Shown here: piece by piece, positions 35,986 to 49,227 of the stretch
Numbering within the stretch: the stretch's first letter is position 1
Layout of the letters: the number at the start of each line of letters is the position of its first letter
Assembly (NCBI GenBank): GCA_023935145.1
Contig: CM043699.1
Span: forward strand, 111,395,036-111,459,035
DNA length: 64,000 nt
Direction of reading: 5' to 3'
Source of the DNA: Bretschneidera sinensis
Taxonomy: Eukaryota > Streptophyta > Magnoliopsida > Brassicales > Akaniaceae
The notes under the pieces: model-generated
What the model was told of the DNA's origin: nothing
The model's input: the letters and a program-made list of their open reading frames with translations, nothing else
Database searches by the model: none
Position numbers and translations under genes: made by a program

Positions 35986-37035
35986 ACACTCATCCCCTTC
36001 AATCAGGGACTCTTATCACTAAATCTCAGAGCCAAATCAGGATTTCCTACGTCACTATTACTTGAATACTTAGTAACTGTTAAGCCACAGACCTACTTGG
36101 CTAACTCCTACAATAATGTTTAGGAGAAATTCTTGGGTGCCTGAACAGTTGCAGGGGAGGTAGTTGATAAGAGCGGTGCTACACTGATACCAGCCTAAAA
36201 ACACCGGATTCAAACATTGATTTCAAGTGTTTTTTAGAGTGTTCAATTTGGTGTGTACTACTCGTTATTCATTTTGATAATAGATATATTATTAGGTGAA
36301 TGTCATGTTATCCATAATATTAACGTGACAATCATCCAGAAAATTTTCTCTTAATTACAAAAAAAGATTTTGATATAATAATTTTCTATAAATTGATGAT
36401 ACCTTGTGACTAGCTAGCTACTTATGGGTGCACATTTAGCTCTGAAAAGGATAAATAGAAATATGTTTGGTGGTGAAAAACAAAAAATAAAAATGAAAAA
36501 GGAAAAAATATGTTTTTATCGTTTTCAATAAACATGAAAAACAAATTTTTTGGGATAAAAAGTGTACAAGCAAAAACAGAATGAAAACAATTTTTCATAG
36601 AGTGGAAACATAAAACATTTTTCAAATTAAAGCAAACACAACCATATAGAATTTTAGAATTAGGTTAAATTATATTTTTTGTCCTCTACTTTATACTATG
36701 ATCCACGTAAATAATAAATACAGTAAGAGTATAAGACAATAAACAATACAAAAATAAAATAATAAAAAATTAAAAACGAAAACAAAGTTTTTCTCTTATA
36801 TGGTCACATATAATTGTTTTTTTTCTTTGTTTGGGACATAACTACGTGATTGTTGTTGTCACATGCCTTTTCCTTGGCACATACGACATGACACGTTGCA
36901 TATCTTATTTTAATATATACGGGGTAATATTTTAATTATTTATGGAGATCAAATTTTCTAAAACAAGCATGGGTATGAAATTTCATGGTTTTTTCAAGCA
37001 CCGTCACATGTTACTACAAAATTAATTGGACGAGG

Positions 37036-37077
<42 letters not shown>

Positions 37078-37263
37078 GTTGTTGCTATGAATTAGTACTA
37101 CAAATTAAGTCATATAATTGACAAACTAAAAGGTTTTAGCAACAACTAACAAGTTCTTGAAAAATTGAGATTATATATGCTTGGTATTTTTTTAGATAAA
37201 ATAAACAGAAAGGTTATCTTATATACCTGTTAAAGAGTATTATGTTCAATACACAAAGGTAAT
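35986..37263. other. Intergenic region upstream of the PRE gene
   Basis: No coding feature recognised. It holds a (TC)n microsatellite at 37042-37075. The minus-strand ORF at 36422-36625 is AT-driven. Confidence 0.5.
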
Positions 37264-37348
37264 GTTTGGATTTGACTTTAAACTAACTTAAAACACCTAA
37301 TTTTATCTGGATAAAGTGTTTTGAGTTGGTTTAAAATCAAATCCAAAC
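37264..37348. repeat. Small palindromic element (33-bp arms, 19-bp loop)
   Basis: The left arm starts GTTTGGATTTGAC and the right arm ends AAATCAAATCCAAAC. The arms pair at 30 of 33 positions. It looks like a miniature inverted-repeat element or its remnant; no target duplication is clear. Confidence 0.8.
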
Positions 37349-39018
37349 AACCCAAATGAATCTTTTGATGTTTCTAAAGATTACTTACTTGATTGTGATA
37401 TTGTTTAATTTGTTTTGTGGTGCGTATATATATAAACATATGCAACATGAAAAGATTTGACAGTTTAATTAGTTAATTTAGTTTTTCTTTTGCTTTTTAC
37501 ATGCTCCAATTATATATAAATGTATTCTTTTTGTGTGATCATGACTGTTTTCTCGGACTCTTATATAGTGCATCTAATATCTAATCCACTTATTGATTAA
37601 GGATGCTAGCTCATTTTCACTTTCTATTTTTCTTTTTCTAATTTTTTTTCTTCCAATTAAAAATAAATAAAACAATCAAGAAATGGTTGATGTCGAAAAT
37701 ATGCCAAAGTAGGTGAAAAGCCGGAATGGGACACCTGCGCACACGAAACAAGAAAAACTTAAAAGTCATCGGATGATCGGAGGAGTTGTGCCTCTGAGGG
37801 TACTATTTGATGCCTAAGTTAGAGTAGGGTTTTTTTTAGTAAAAAGGGAACTAGAAATATTGGAGAGCCGTGAATAAGAGTTGAATGCACCTTTTGATGG
37901 CAAGAGCCTCTTATATAGTGTTTCGGAGCAGAGTCCGATTAGAAGAGTGATTGATCGCTAAGTATCATGATAGGAATGAGATTCCCATAGGTTGGGATAT
38001 TTTGATTAGATCAGATTATTCATAAGCTGGATTGTTTAAATGATATTTTATCCATATAACAATAACACAACATATAACAATAACACCCAATCCCCTTCTC
38101 TCTCATACCCCCAAATAAAGGATTAGTAAAAGTGAGGGTTCGGAGAGAATTGGGGGTTATTAAATCCCCACCAATCCCTTTCTCTCTATTAACCTTCATT
38201 CCAAATATACTGTTACTCTCATATCTTTACCATTTCTTTCTTTTAAAACATTTCTTTTCTTTTCTCTTTGGACTCTCTAAACTCTCAAACATAGTGTCAA
38301 AGACTTAAAAGTGATATATGTTGTAGAGCCTATTAGAGGCTCTCGTTTGTTTGATATGTTTTTTTATATTAAAAAGAACTCAAGGACATTTGACTTGAGG
38401 TAATAACCATTGTGTCAAGAGCTCCATTGCACCATAAGCTATTGGAATTGAAGTGGTTACAATTTAGTCCCTAAACAAGAAAAAGTTTCAATTGAATCAC
38501 TGAACTTATGTGTTATCCATAATGTGGTATTTTTATTAACGATTATATCATTTAAATTAGACAAAAAATTTCTGATTTTGATATAGGAAATTATAAAATT
38601 GAATTTTGTTAAGAGCTAGTACTGTTTTTTATCAACAACAACAAAAAAGTGTCCCTAAGTTTGAGGACCAAGTTTGTGATTAATGCCAAAAAACAATATT
38701 AAGGCGACGTTTGGTGCTGGATTTATTGTAGAATCAATAATATCTCATTCAAGTGTGGTGCTGAATTAATATAGAGTTCATGATTTATTTTTGTTTCATT
38801 GACAAATTAAAATTGGAAATAGAATATCCAAACACTTCATAATAGAGTGAATCTCTTAACAATTTTCTTAAATAACAAAAATCATGCAAAATCGAAGCCT
38901 AAAACATCTTTACAAATGAGATATAAAGTTACACGTTACTTTGCAATGTCATTCCTCAACATTTCTTTAGTCATTGTCAAATTGAATGTTTCTCTTGTAT
39001 AGCTAATGTTTTGTAAGC
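37349..39018. other. Intergenic region with possible LTR remnant
   Basis: Around 37700-37960 the text TGATGCCTAAGTTAGAGTAGG and neighbouring words resemble the leader/LTR style of the gypsy element at 3575-3640, so a decayed LTR is possible. At 38080-38200 short blocks such as CAATCCC(C/T)TTCTCTCT are repeated in direct and inverted orientation. No gene seen. Confidence 0.3.
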
Positions 39019-39228
39019 CCGGATGGTGATGATGACAATCCAGTGGACAAAGAAGAAGAAGATGAAGCATCATATGATGATGATGATGAAGTATCGGTTA
39101 TAAATAAATCAAAAGAACTCGAAGAAGAATCAGATGATGAAGTATCGGTTATAGATAAATCAAAAGAACTCAAAGAAAAATCAGATGATAATGAAGGCAT
39201 TGGACTCTGCCAATTCCTTTCACGTTGA
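39019..39228 (+). other. Acidic low-complexity segment with a 51-bp in-frame repeat
   Basis: An open frame from about 39007 reads an Asp/Glu-rich stretch containing DDEVSVINKSKELEEES, then a second 17-residue version (DDEVSVIDKSKELKEKS). The 51-bp period keeps the frame. It could be an exon fragment of an acidic protein or a GAT/GAA-expanded repeat. No start codon with context, no domain and no supporting neighbours were found. The Ser-rich minus-strand ORF is its shadow. Confidence 0.25.
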
Positions 39229-39350
39229 CACAAACCCCTTCATCATCTAAGGATCATAAAGAAGAAGAAGAAGTAGGAGTACTAGTTAATATACCTTCTA
39301 CTATACCGATATGATAACTGATATTAGCAAAATCACAGGCACTAAGGGGT

Positions 39351-39479
39351 TTATGAATTACATGCCTGAAGCTTTTTAACCTGCTTTGAGATCCTTAAGA
39401 TCTTCGTCGAAAGCTTTATATGCCATCTTTTTCCTCCAACACGAGAACCAACGCCTCTACTACTGAGACGTTTAGCCAT
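39351..39479 (-). CDS. Small basic ORF, 42 aa, unrecognised
   Basis: ATG at 39479, stop at 39351. The peptide starts MAKRLSSRGVGSRVGGKRWH and is rich in Lys and Arg with one Trp and one Cys. It resembles no family I can name. It sits beside the acidic repeat, and both could be remnants of one gene. It may equally be chance, so confidence is low. Confidence 0.15.
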   Translation of the reverse strand: MAKRLSSRGVGSRVGGKRWHIKLSTKILRISKQVKKLQACNS

Positions 39480-39881
39480 TCTCTTATTTATTCTCACAAA
39501 AGAGAGACAATATTGAAAAAATTATACATTAGTTACAAGTTAAGACCTAGGCTTATATAGGGGAAGAAATTCTTTAAGAAGAATATATTACTTGGGAGAA
39601 AAGAAACAATTAAACCTAGGTTTTTTTGGTCTCCCTCCTCTCGAAGGAAAACCCTAGTTGTTTGCACCTCCATTCCTTGCAGTTGCAATTGACCTCCTTA
39701 TACTTCTAGAATTCTAGTCCAAACAACAATCAGAATAGAACCCAGAACCAATTTTTCCTCCCCCCAAAATAAAAAAAAAAAAAGAAAAATGACCAAAGCC
39801 GGGTGGGCTACTGGATTTAATGCACCTACAGTAAATCAATTTGTTTGCAAAAATCCAAATAATGAGGTTGGGTTCTCAAAC

Positions 39882-41068
39882 TAGGGGTGGTAATGGGCGG
39901 GCCGGCACGGTCTGACACGGCCCAGACTTCTACAGGCCATGTCGTGCTTGGCACAGTACTATTCCTTGTGCCGTGCTAGGTCTAGCTTTTGAGGCCCACG
40001 ACACGGTACGACCTGAGGCCCATCCCGACACGAAGCACAGCGCGAGGCATGACCATAGCATCTAATAAATTCAAAATTACATACAATTTTATGCACTAGA
40101 ATAATGAGTCAAGAAGAATTATATGATGATAAATTTGATATTTTAGGATAGTAGAAAAAAAATGAAAATTATTACCCTATTCTTAACATAATGGCATATA
40201 ATCTACTAATTCATAAATTAAGCAACTTCACCTAAAGTTGTACATTAATATAAATTAAATTAAACCTATACGAATATTTAAACACAAAAAAGTGTCATTT
40301 GTGAATTTTAATTTAAATATTGAAGTTATAATTGCTTGATTTTAACATAATAGCATTTGATTCAATGAACTAAAGTACTAAGAGGAAATTATATAATATT
40401 CTTCTTTTTAATTCACCAAATAAAACTTGGATGCATAGCTTGGTTAAGCAACTCATCATTCAATTTCTAAAGTCATTTATCTAGGAATTGAATAAATTTG
40501 CTTTGTTTATTTAAATGTCAAAAGGATTATAAAAAATATTTTTTAATTATTGATAATATTTTATATCTTTTTAATTTTTAAAATTTCTAAGTTGTTTTTT
40601 TATATTTCACCAATTTGTAAGTTATTTCGTTTTCTTTCTTTATTTTATATGTTGTTTTTGTAAGTTATTTATTTAAAAGATTTTTTTAAGTTGTAATTTT
40701 TAAGTTATGCGTTTATATTGTTGTTTTTGTTCAATTTCTAAGTTATATGTAATATTTAACTTCATCAATAAAACGATTATTTTTCTATACAATTATAAGC
40801 ATTCAATTCAATATTAATAAAAATTTTTTTTACTATTTTCAACAAAAAAGGCAAAAAAAAAATTAATATATACCTATGAAGCCCATGGGCTGGCACAACA
40901 CGACACAGCCCAACCCGGTAGCCATGCGGGCGTTGGGCTGTGCCAGGACAAGGTTTTAAAAAGTATGTCACGGCACGAAAGAGAGAGAGACACGGCACAG
41001 CACGAAGGCACGGTGGGCTGCCTTGCGTGGGTTGTGGGTCGACACAGCATGACCCACTACCACCCCTG
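39882..41068. mobile_element. Non-autonomous hAT-type DNA transposon, copy 2
   Basis: The left end is TAGGGGTGGTAATGGGC and the right end GACCCACTACCACCCCTG. Flanking 8-mers TCTCAAAC (39874-39881) and CCTCAAAC (41069-41076) agree at seven of eight positions. Its interior is the reverse complement of copy 1: for example 40060-40145 here matches 12600-12690 there. No transposase ORF. Confidence 0.85.
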
Positions 41069-41076
41069 CCTCAAAC

Positions 41077-42441
41077 CAAAGATAACAAAGAACAAAATAT
41101 AGAAGTTTTTCCAAAAAATAAAAAGTTCCCATAAAAACCTTAAATTGGAGAGATTTTTATCTGCGTAAAACGTTATTTTTATACTTTGATAGAAACTTGA
41201 CATTTAATTTTTAAGAATTTCACTGGTAATGTTAATTTGAGTATATATGAACATTATTAATAAAAATTTTTAAAATTATCAATCAAATTTTCATCCGATA
41301 TAAAAATAATGTTATCCACCCTATGCAAACAAAATTTCTCCATGTTACCAACTACTGTATCAAAGGATCGGATTTCAATCTTTTACCGGTTTACCACCTC
41401 ATTAAAATATGACATCTACTGTTAAGATTGGACCACTTACAAACATTTTTGGGACACTTAAAAAAATTGGAATCTAAAATAAGAAAAAAAAATCAAAAAA
41501 TCAATGGCCAAGCACGTCTTGCCCACGTGTGTCAACGCATGCGTCGTCGTCCAATAAGAACTGACCGCCAAATTTTACAGATCCGTTAGACGCTCAAAAT
41601 CTGACACAACGGTAATGTTATTTTCCGGTATTAATCATCGAAAAGTAGCAAATTTAAAGCTAAACCCCCTCCAACCACACAAAAGCATTATGACGATACG
41701 ATTGACGGAAGACGGTGAAGACAATGTCGAAATGTAAAACTTATCGAGCATTTTTTAATAGTATCAAGATTATATTTTTAACCACCAACTAACTCGATAA
41801 CGTAAAAAAAAATTTAAAAAAATTACTTTAATCAATTACCTAAATACCATTTTGTTTGTTTAAGAGACATTTTAACCCCTGGAGCAATTTTGGTCATCCA
41901 ATTTTGAACAGCATCAACCACAAATAATTCTCAAACGTTGAGATCCCAATCCCAAAAGATTTGCTATTTCCAGGGGCAGGCCATGTTAGGTTATTGTAAA
42001 CTTCCTCTGAGTAGATAAACTCTCCTAGCAGTGGCTAATGGGATCGGTCTCATTTCAAGGAGATGATAGGGCATGACATTCCTAAACAAACACAAATATT
42101 ACGTGCTTACTGTAATTAAAAACGACCATTTTTCTAAGGATTTTTATGTCACAAGGCTAAATTCAGTCTGTATCTTTAAGGTATCATATTTAGCCATAGC
42201 AGCAGATGAGCCCAAATTATTTGGTGCAAACAAAACAGAGACATGAAATCAACAAAATACTTTTATGCAAAGAAGAAAAGAAAAAGAAGAAGAACAATAA
42301 TTTGTGCATAATTGTTCCTCATTTTCCTTTTTGCATCCACTTAAGAATAATTCTTATCCCTTTGTGCAACAAGGAAAATTGTAACCCATCTTAGAATTCT
42401 CTTACAAATTACCATTCAAAAAGAGATACAAGCAGACCTTG
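41077..42441. other. Intergenic region 3' of the DEG8-like gene
   Basis: No gene recognised. ORFs are short and AT-driven. The part next to 42441 should contain the 3' UTR of the minus-strand protease gene. Confidence 0.5.
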
Positions 42442-45400
42442 TCATGAGCTTTTTTCCTCTAGAACCATAGGCAGCTCCAAATTCTCACTACCCCTCTGAA
42501 TCTTTAGGATTACTTTATCACCCACAATGTAGTCATCCAATACTTTGTACAACTCTGCTTTGCTTCTAACCTGATGAGGATAGAGAAAAAAATTGTAAGT
42601 ATACATGCCACCTTAATATTTCACATAAGGTTTAACGGTAACACCGTTCATTCCACTTATGCACCGCCTGAGCACATCTTTTCAGGTAACAAACTGATAT
42701 TCCAAATTTGCCAAGCCTTTAAGATTTACAAGGCAAGAAATAGGCTTGTTCTCGCCATCCGAAAGGTTGTTCCCACAGCAATCCACCCAATTTTATTTTA
42801 TGAAAATACAAATTGGAACTTGGAAGAAACCAAGCTGAAGGATAAATTTTTCATTTAAAAGTCGAAGAGGAACCTAAAGATTATTGGTCCAAACATCCTA
42901 TAAAGGTTGCCACATTTATAAATGGTCAGAAGGGCCACAATTATATGAAGGCCAGAAGGCCAACTTTTATTGCTATACAGATCATTTATCTTGCTGCACA
43001 CTAACACAATAAACACATTAGAATGGGAGAATAAAAGGAGAAACATCTAGCAAGAGAAAACTCACAGGTTTGTTGTCAACAGAGACAATGATATCCCCAA
43101 GTATAATATTACCAGTGAAACCCCTTGTGGTGGGAACTAGCCCAGCCTTGGCTGCAAGACTACCTCCAGGAACCTAGAATGCATAAATTATATATAAGCA
43201 AATTGTAATATTCTAAATGAAAAAACTTGTAAAAAATATTTTAACTACGGGAAACAAATGCCAAAAATTGATGGCTACATTCCACCGGGATACCAGAAGG
43301 ACAAGAGCTCCATTTCGAACATTAAGTTGATTTGCCACCAGATCAGGAGCAATTTCCACATTCAAACCAGCCCGAACAACCTAATATGGATTACCATAAA
43401 ATTAGAAATCTAAAATGATTTCCCAGATTTTATGACATTAGGCAGTGAACATAATCCAGATGCACAACTATTAGCAATGTTAAAATCTCCATCCTTCATT
43501 CCAAAAGGCAGGATTTGCACAAAAGAACAGGACTTGAATAGTCAGAAAGAAAAGAACCATTGGTGGAAAAGTAGGATAGTAAAAGAGGTGTCACTTTTCT
43601 GATCAATGCGACCTACATTAATAGTAAACAATAATAGCACGTACTTTGCCAAAATGGATCAACTGAGGTACAATCTTGAGCACAGTTGAGGATGGAATGG
43701 CGAACCCTACACCTGCTGATGTACCTATCATATAAAGAACAAAATAAAAATCCTAGGAAAGGGTAAGTGTTCGTTAGAAGACATAATTCTTTTGTCAAGA
43801 ATATTATTTCTATTCAGATCATGAAAAGTAATTGGTGAAACAAACAAACAGAATGAAAAATTACCTGTCCGAGTAAATATAGCTGTATTAATCCCAATTA
43901 AATTTCCTTTGGAATCCAGCAGAGCACCTCCACTGCAATAATTACATAAAACAGTAAAGAAGCTGGAGTGGTAGAAATTATAGTGCACAGATACTATTAA
44001 GTTGAACATTCAACAATGGTTGCAAGAAGAGAGATTGAGTTCAGAATGAAAGCTCCTGGATGTAGGAGAGGAAAAATGATGATTTTAATAATTCATCAAC
44101 TAGAACGAATCCTGAACTAACCTATTTCCAGGATTGATTGCTGCATCTGTTTGAATACCACCACCAATTGTGACTCCCGTCTGACTAAAAATGTCTCGAT
44201 TCAGTCCACTAATAACCCCAGCAGTAAGAGTGTGATCAAAACCAAATGGGTTTCCAATTGCTAAACACTGCTGCCCAACTCTTAGAGAAGATGACTGCCC
44301 AACCTTAATTGGCTTCAACAGATCTTCAGTGGCTTCTACCTAACATGTTAAAGATGTAAATGCCTTACACATTATAAATGAACTGCTACACTAGAGATTA
44401 TGTAACACAATAAAAGCTGCATATACTGAAAAAAAATAATTTGATCAAGCATATTAGTACTTTAGTAGTTCATATTGATTCCTTTTCAATTTTGAACTTA
44501 ACAATTTCTTCTCTTTTTGTCATCATCTTAGAGATAACAAGTGTCAAAGTTAAATCATCCATAAAATGATTCCAAGAGAAGAGAGTGGAACTAATTATAG
44601 GATATTGAGTTCCAGACATATTTATACTTGGTAGAAATAATCTAATATAATTTCACCAGTACTTGTAGCAGTACTGCTCAAGATGCGTCTCCATATTTAT
44701 CCATGAATGCATGCTGAGTTTCTGACATACAATATTGATATTCAGTGACCATCAATGAACACTATTCATGTCTGTAGCACGACACTAATTTCATAAATTT
44801 AGCACAAAAGCCTATATTTGTACAATGCAGGTTGATTAATCTCCCGTTGGAATTCACTTGGAAAAACATTGAAACAAATAAACAAGTACCACAAATTTGA
44901 AAAGATGCCTGCTTGTGTGAGGGCTGGTTGCATAAAATCGGTACATGATCGTCTTCCGTATATAGTTATTTCACATTTTTATTAAAAAGAAAATTCTTAA
45001 TGATCACTTCATTACTAATTATCCTTGGGAAGTGACAGCATCTGTGTCTCCCAAAGTTTCAAGGCATAGTCTATGCCCTTTAAGTTGCAAGCAAACAACT
45101 CACTTTTGTATTGAAATTTTAAATGCTATGATGTCTGTAATAAGACACAATGGCAGCCAAAACAATTCTCTTTACTAAGTTGATTAGCCCTGAACAAGAG
45201 AAAGTGCTAAGTGGATGTAACAAGCGGCAGTGATGATAGCCATCACATTGTTTAGACTGCACATGCACATTCCAGTCAGATGCATACTACTCCACTCAAC
45301 ATAAATCAAACCTTTACTAACATGAAGTTCTTATGGACTGGTGTAGCTTACCACAAAGGAAAGCCAACCAATGAAGGCAGTTTCACATACTCCTAACAAT

Positions 45401-48198
45401 AATTAACAAAATATCAGGAAAAAAAGAATACCTTCAACACAGCAAGGTCCTTAGCACGGTCAGCACCAATCAACTTTCCCTCGAAATTCTTCAGTACCCT
45501 TTAAATGATACACATATAAAAAAAAGGAGAAAAATGGGCGCAACAACCAAAATTTTAAGACCAAATATTATATTTCAGTTTACCAGTATAGGCCAAGGGT
45601 ATTGTAAAAAGCTCACCCTTCCGATGCCAAAATATTAACCCGTGCAACAACTTGCCCTGGGCTTGGGTTTCTTGAAAGAGCATTACCTATAACTGGGCAA
45701 CATGAAGAGAGAAACGTTAAGTTGTAACAAATGGTATTTCAAAAAGGAAAAGGAAAAAATCTTGTATTCCAAAGAATACTAATCAAGTGCAGGTTTAAAA
45801 GAATTTACAAAGCAAAAGTATGTTTCAAGTAGGTAACAATTATGGACTCTGTCATGAAATGGAACAACCATACGTAACTACTTTTACAGAACAGATAATC
45901 TCAACTGATACCCGACCATGTCTGCACTACTGACTATATTTAGGATCGGCAATTTGGCATACAGTGTTCTATGTTCCACCACTAGCTCTTACCATGATAA
46001 TTCGTTACAATGTGACCCTGTCCATCCCAGACTACCCCAGAACCATTTCCTTCTGGAATCTGCTAAAATGTATACAAAGCTTTTATGTCATGACCCAACA
46101 TAAAACTTATAAGCAAGAGGATATCAAAATTCTGAGACTTATGTTTACAAATTTTTTGCCAGATATCAGAGAATTAGCTGAAAAAGTTTTATTCTTTTGG
46201 GGGATAAAGTACCTCAACCACGCCAGTAACATTAAGTTGGGGTCGCAATGTTACATCAAAAATGTTGACGACGGAGTATGTATTCTTCTCAAAGAGTTGA
46301 ACAATTCTTTCCTGCCAACTATTCACATATTAGTTAACCTACCACAAAATCAGTTCAAAGAGTGTGAAACTCATAATTATATTACTCAACTTCAAAAGTA
46401 GGAAGAAAATGAACCTCAGTAGGGAAGAGTGCCCCTGAAGGGAAAACAGGAGGAGTTACATCTTCAACTGTCACAGATGGATCCCCCAACGGTTTGGCTG
46501 TTTGTCAATAACTCATTGCATAATCAGAAACAAATCACTAAAAGTACAACGATATAACCACCAAATCACAAAGCACGATACTTTACCAATAAAATCAATG
46601 ACAATCATGTCTAACATCACAAACCAAATCAAAATGACTTGTAGTCTATTCAAGAACAAGGAAAGTGTAAAATCATATTTGAAATAAGTCATAATCAGAA
46701 ACCCAGTCTAACCGCCACAATCATGTTGTCAACCATCATGTTTTTAGCTCAACAATTTTCAAAACACAAAAGACTTACAGCTAACTAGTACCCAGTAACA
46801 ACTAATCTATAATTGCAAGTTTACTGCTAAATATACTTCAATGACAAGTCACATGCACATTGATCAACTTTGACTGAAAACCAATCACGAGTCAATTCTA
46901 AGAGTAGATTTCAAGCTACGAATGAAAAAAGAATTTCGTTAATCATCATTGGCAAACATAATCCAATCATACAAATCAAGGCCTTGAAAAAACTGAAAGT
47001 TGGTTAAAGGGAACAAAGGCTGAACCGTGCAAACCTGATAAGTACCTAGAAGGATAATAACACAAATTCATGAAAAAACTTGTCAATAACACCCGCCGTC
47101 TTGTGAAAGGAATACTTTTGAGTATTAATTCACTCAAATCAAACATCTGAACTCGAACAGTCCTAAAAGTCCATCAAAGATACAAACATCAAAACTGTAC
47201 CAAAGACGAAAATTAAGTTTGTGTGGTTTAAATAAATTCTACCATTCTAATGGAATTCAATTGCATTCCATAGGTTACTATGTTTGGTTTTCTAATTACA
47301 TGTAAAGTTCATTTGTAACAATGAAAGTGTTGAACTCATTTACGAATTAATTCTAACGGAATTGAGTAAGCTTTATACAAATTCTTTTTGAATCCAAACA
47401 AAAAATTCATTTCAATTTTACATTATACCACACATGAAAATTCGTTTGCAATTGAATTCTAGTTTCAATTCATTTGAAAATAAAATGTGAATTCATTTGT
47501 AAATAGATTCTAATTTCAGTTCATTCTATACACCAAAGGGAGTGAAAAAATAAATAGTATTAACATCAATGAAAAGTACATAACAAACCCAACTTGCTCA
47601 TTACAACCAAACCACGGCCCCAATATTTATGCAAAAGTACGTAAATACATAAATGTATACTCACGCATACAATCAAATTATACGTATGTTATTGTATATA
47701 GTAACTTCTCACACACACACATGATAAATTAATAATTAGTATGTGCAGATGGAATTGAGCATAAGACGCAAATTGGTAAGTATAATATATAAATTAAACG
47801 TAAATTTTAGCACTGATTTGTAATTACCTCAAACACAATCAGGCACACATTAAAAAGAAAAAAAAAAGTGAAATGCAACATCTTGAACGCTAAAAGTGAA
47901 TATTCGGCTTTTAATCACATGCCCAGTAACATAAAACACGAAGTTCACCAGAATGATTGTGGGACTAAAAGAGTTAAACGGGTTTTTAGAAGAAAAAAAT
48001 TCGATCAGATTAATGAAGAAAATGCATCGGTACTAACCTTACATTGGAAATGGATTTGGAAGAAACGACGTCACTGAGAGAATTATTGGAACAAACAGAG
48101 GACAAGAGTTCTCGACGACCCAAGAACAAGTGTCTGGGGAAGCTGATTCCATGAGATTTTAGCGACCAAGAATTGCATGCAAGGAGTTGCATTTTCAA
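42442..48198 (-). CDS. DEG8: DEG8-like chloroplast (thylakoid lumen) serine protease with PDZ domain
   Basis: Thirteen exons: 48043-48198, 47035-47146, 46415-46497, 46213-46311, 45993-46059, 45617-45692, 45432-45498, 44122-44339, 43865-43932, 43645-43724, 43294-43380, 43066-43173 and 42442-42570. All are GT-AG, phases close exactly, and the product is 449 aa. Exon 1 is a Ser-rich chloroplast transit region. Exon 2 has a twin-Arg lumen signal ([13 protein letters not shown]). The trypsin-like domain has His172 (IVTNYHV), Asp215 (AKDLAVLK) and Ser293 ([13 protein letters not shown], split between exons 8 and 9), so the triad is intact. A single PDZ domain follows ([27 protein letters not shown]). 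DEG8 works with DEG5 in the lumen in turnover of photodamaged photosystem II D1. The PDZ domain argues against DEG5, which lacks one. The start could also be the Met two codons later. Confidence 0.93.
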
Positions 48199-48258
48199 TT
48201 TCTTTTCCCTGTTGATTACTATGGTTATGATGCTTTAGTGAAAAAGAATTAAAGGGAC

Positions 48259-48268
48259 TATTTAAATA
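48259..48268 (-). promoter_or_regulatory. TATA box candidate of the DEG8-like gene
   Basis: TATTTAAATA lies about 61 bp upstream of the first ATG, which would give a short leader of roughly 30-40 nt. Motif evidence only. Confidence 0.35.
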
Positions 48269-48269
48269 A

Positions 48270-49227
48270 GAATAGAACAAACAAGTGAGAGACGATAAGA
48301 AATTCTCATTGTTCCAGTTTTGTTCAATTGGTTAAAGACCATAAAGGACCTCATCTAAATAAGAAAATACCAAATGACCTCATTCACCATCAGTGGCATT
48401 TTGTCAAGTGCTTTGTTTCAAAGCCCAAGCCCAAGTTTTTTTAACGTGACTTGGAGTTTTGCTTTGAAACAAAAGGAAAAAAAATTGAAACATTTTTTGT
48501 GGTACTGCATAATTTCAGACGATTGAAAAACAATGCAAATGACTTTAAAATTACAAAAGAGTGGTAAGCATTAAACAATAAAGTAGAGTTTGGAAAAACT
48601 CTCTTTTTTGTTAGATTTATGATAAAAATCCCTTTGGGTAAATTACTCAAATGAGCTTGTGAAATACAATAGCATTTACTCACTTAAACTAATATAATCA
48701 TCTGATAAACGAAGAAAGAATTACAATAATATCGTTCATTAATTTGGGGAGTAAAACTGGAACCATGATAGACCTCAAAAAATGCTACCATGAACACAGC
48801 ATTTTTCTTTACATAACCCTATCGTACAAGAACTCTTCTACATCTTCATATATGTGTTTTTCTCTTGTGAATTGAACAGTTTCGTCTAGCCAAAAAGAAA
48901 GGACGAAAGGAAAGGAAAAAAGGGTCGACAAAACAAACATTTACAGAAATATTAGCATCCAGAATCTTGAAATCTGTATGATTGGTGAGATATGACATAA
49001 GACCTACCCCAACCCCTCTCCTTTTACTACTTGAGCTAAAGCACAAAGTCTTATATCAAAACCTTACTATCTAGTTCATAACCACGTTAGAAAACTGATT
49101 ACAGCTCAAACGCAAAATTCTAGAACGAAGCAGACTATGTGCATGCCATATGTTACTATACTTGCCAGGCACAAGGAAGGGAGCCAATCAACTTTCACAC
49201 TGAAACATTGTGTTTCCATAAGAGAAT
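48270..49227. other. Region upstream of the DEG8-like gene
   Basis: No gene recognised. The several minus-strand ORFs of 60-80 codons have no family features. Confidence 0.45.

Noticed and set aside
39003..39233. Ser/Asp-rich minus-strand ORF
   Set aside because: Shadow of the acidic GAT/GAA repeat on the other strand.
45964..46401. 145-codon plus-strand ORF over DEG8 exons 4-5
   Set aside because: Antisense shadow of the protease exons.
47220..47540. MITE in DEG8 intron 1
   Set aside because: GAATTCATTTG-like words recur, but no clear inverted ends or target duplication could be set by eye.
42442..48198. Assignment of the protease to DEG5
   Set aside because: DEG5 lacks a PDZ domain, and exons 12-13 here encode one.
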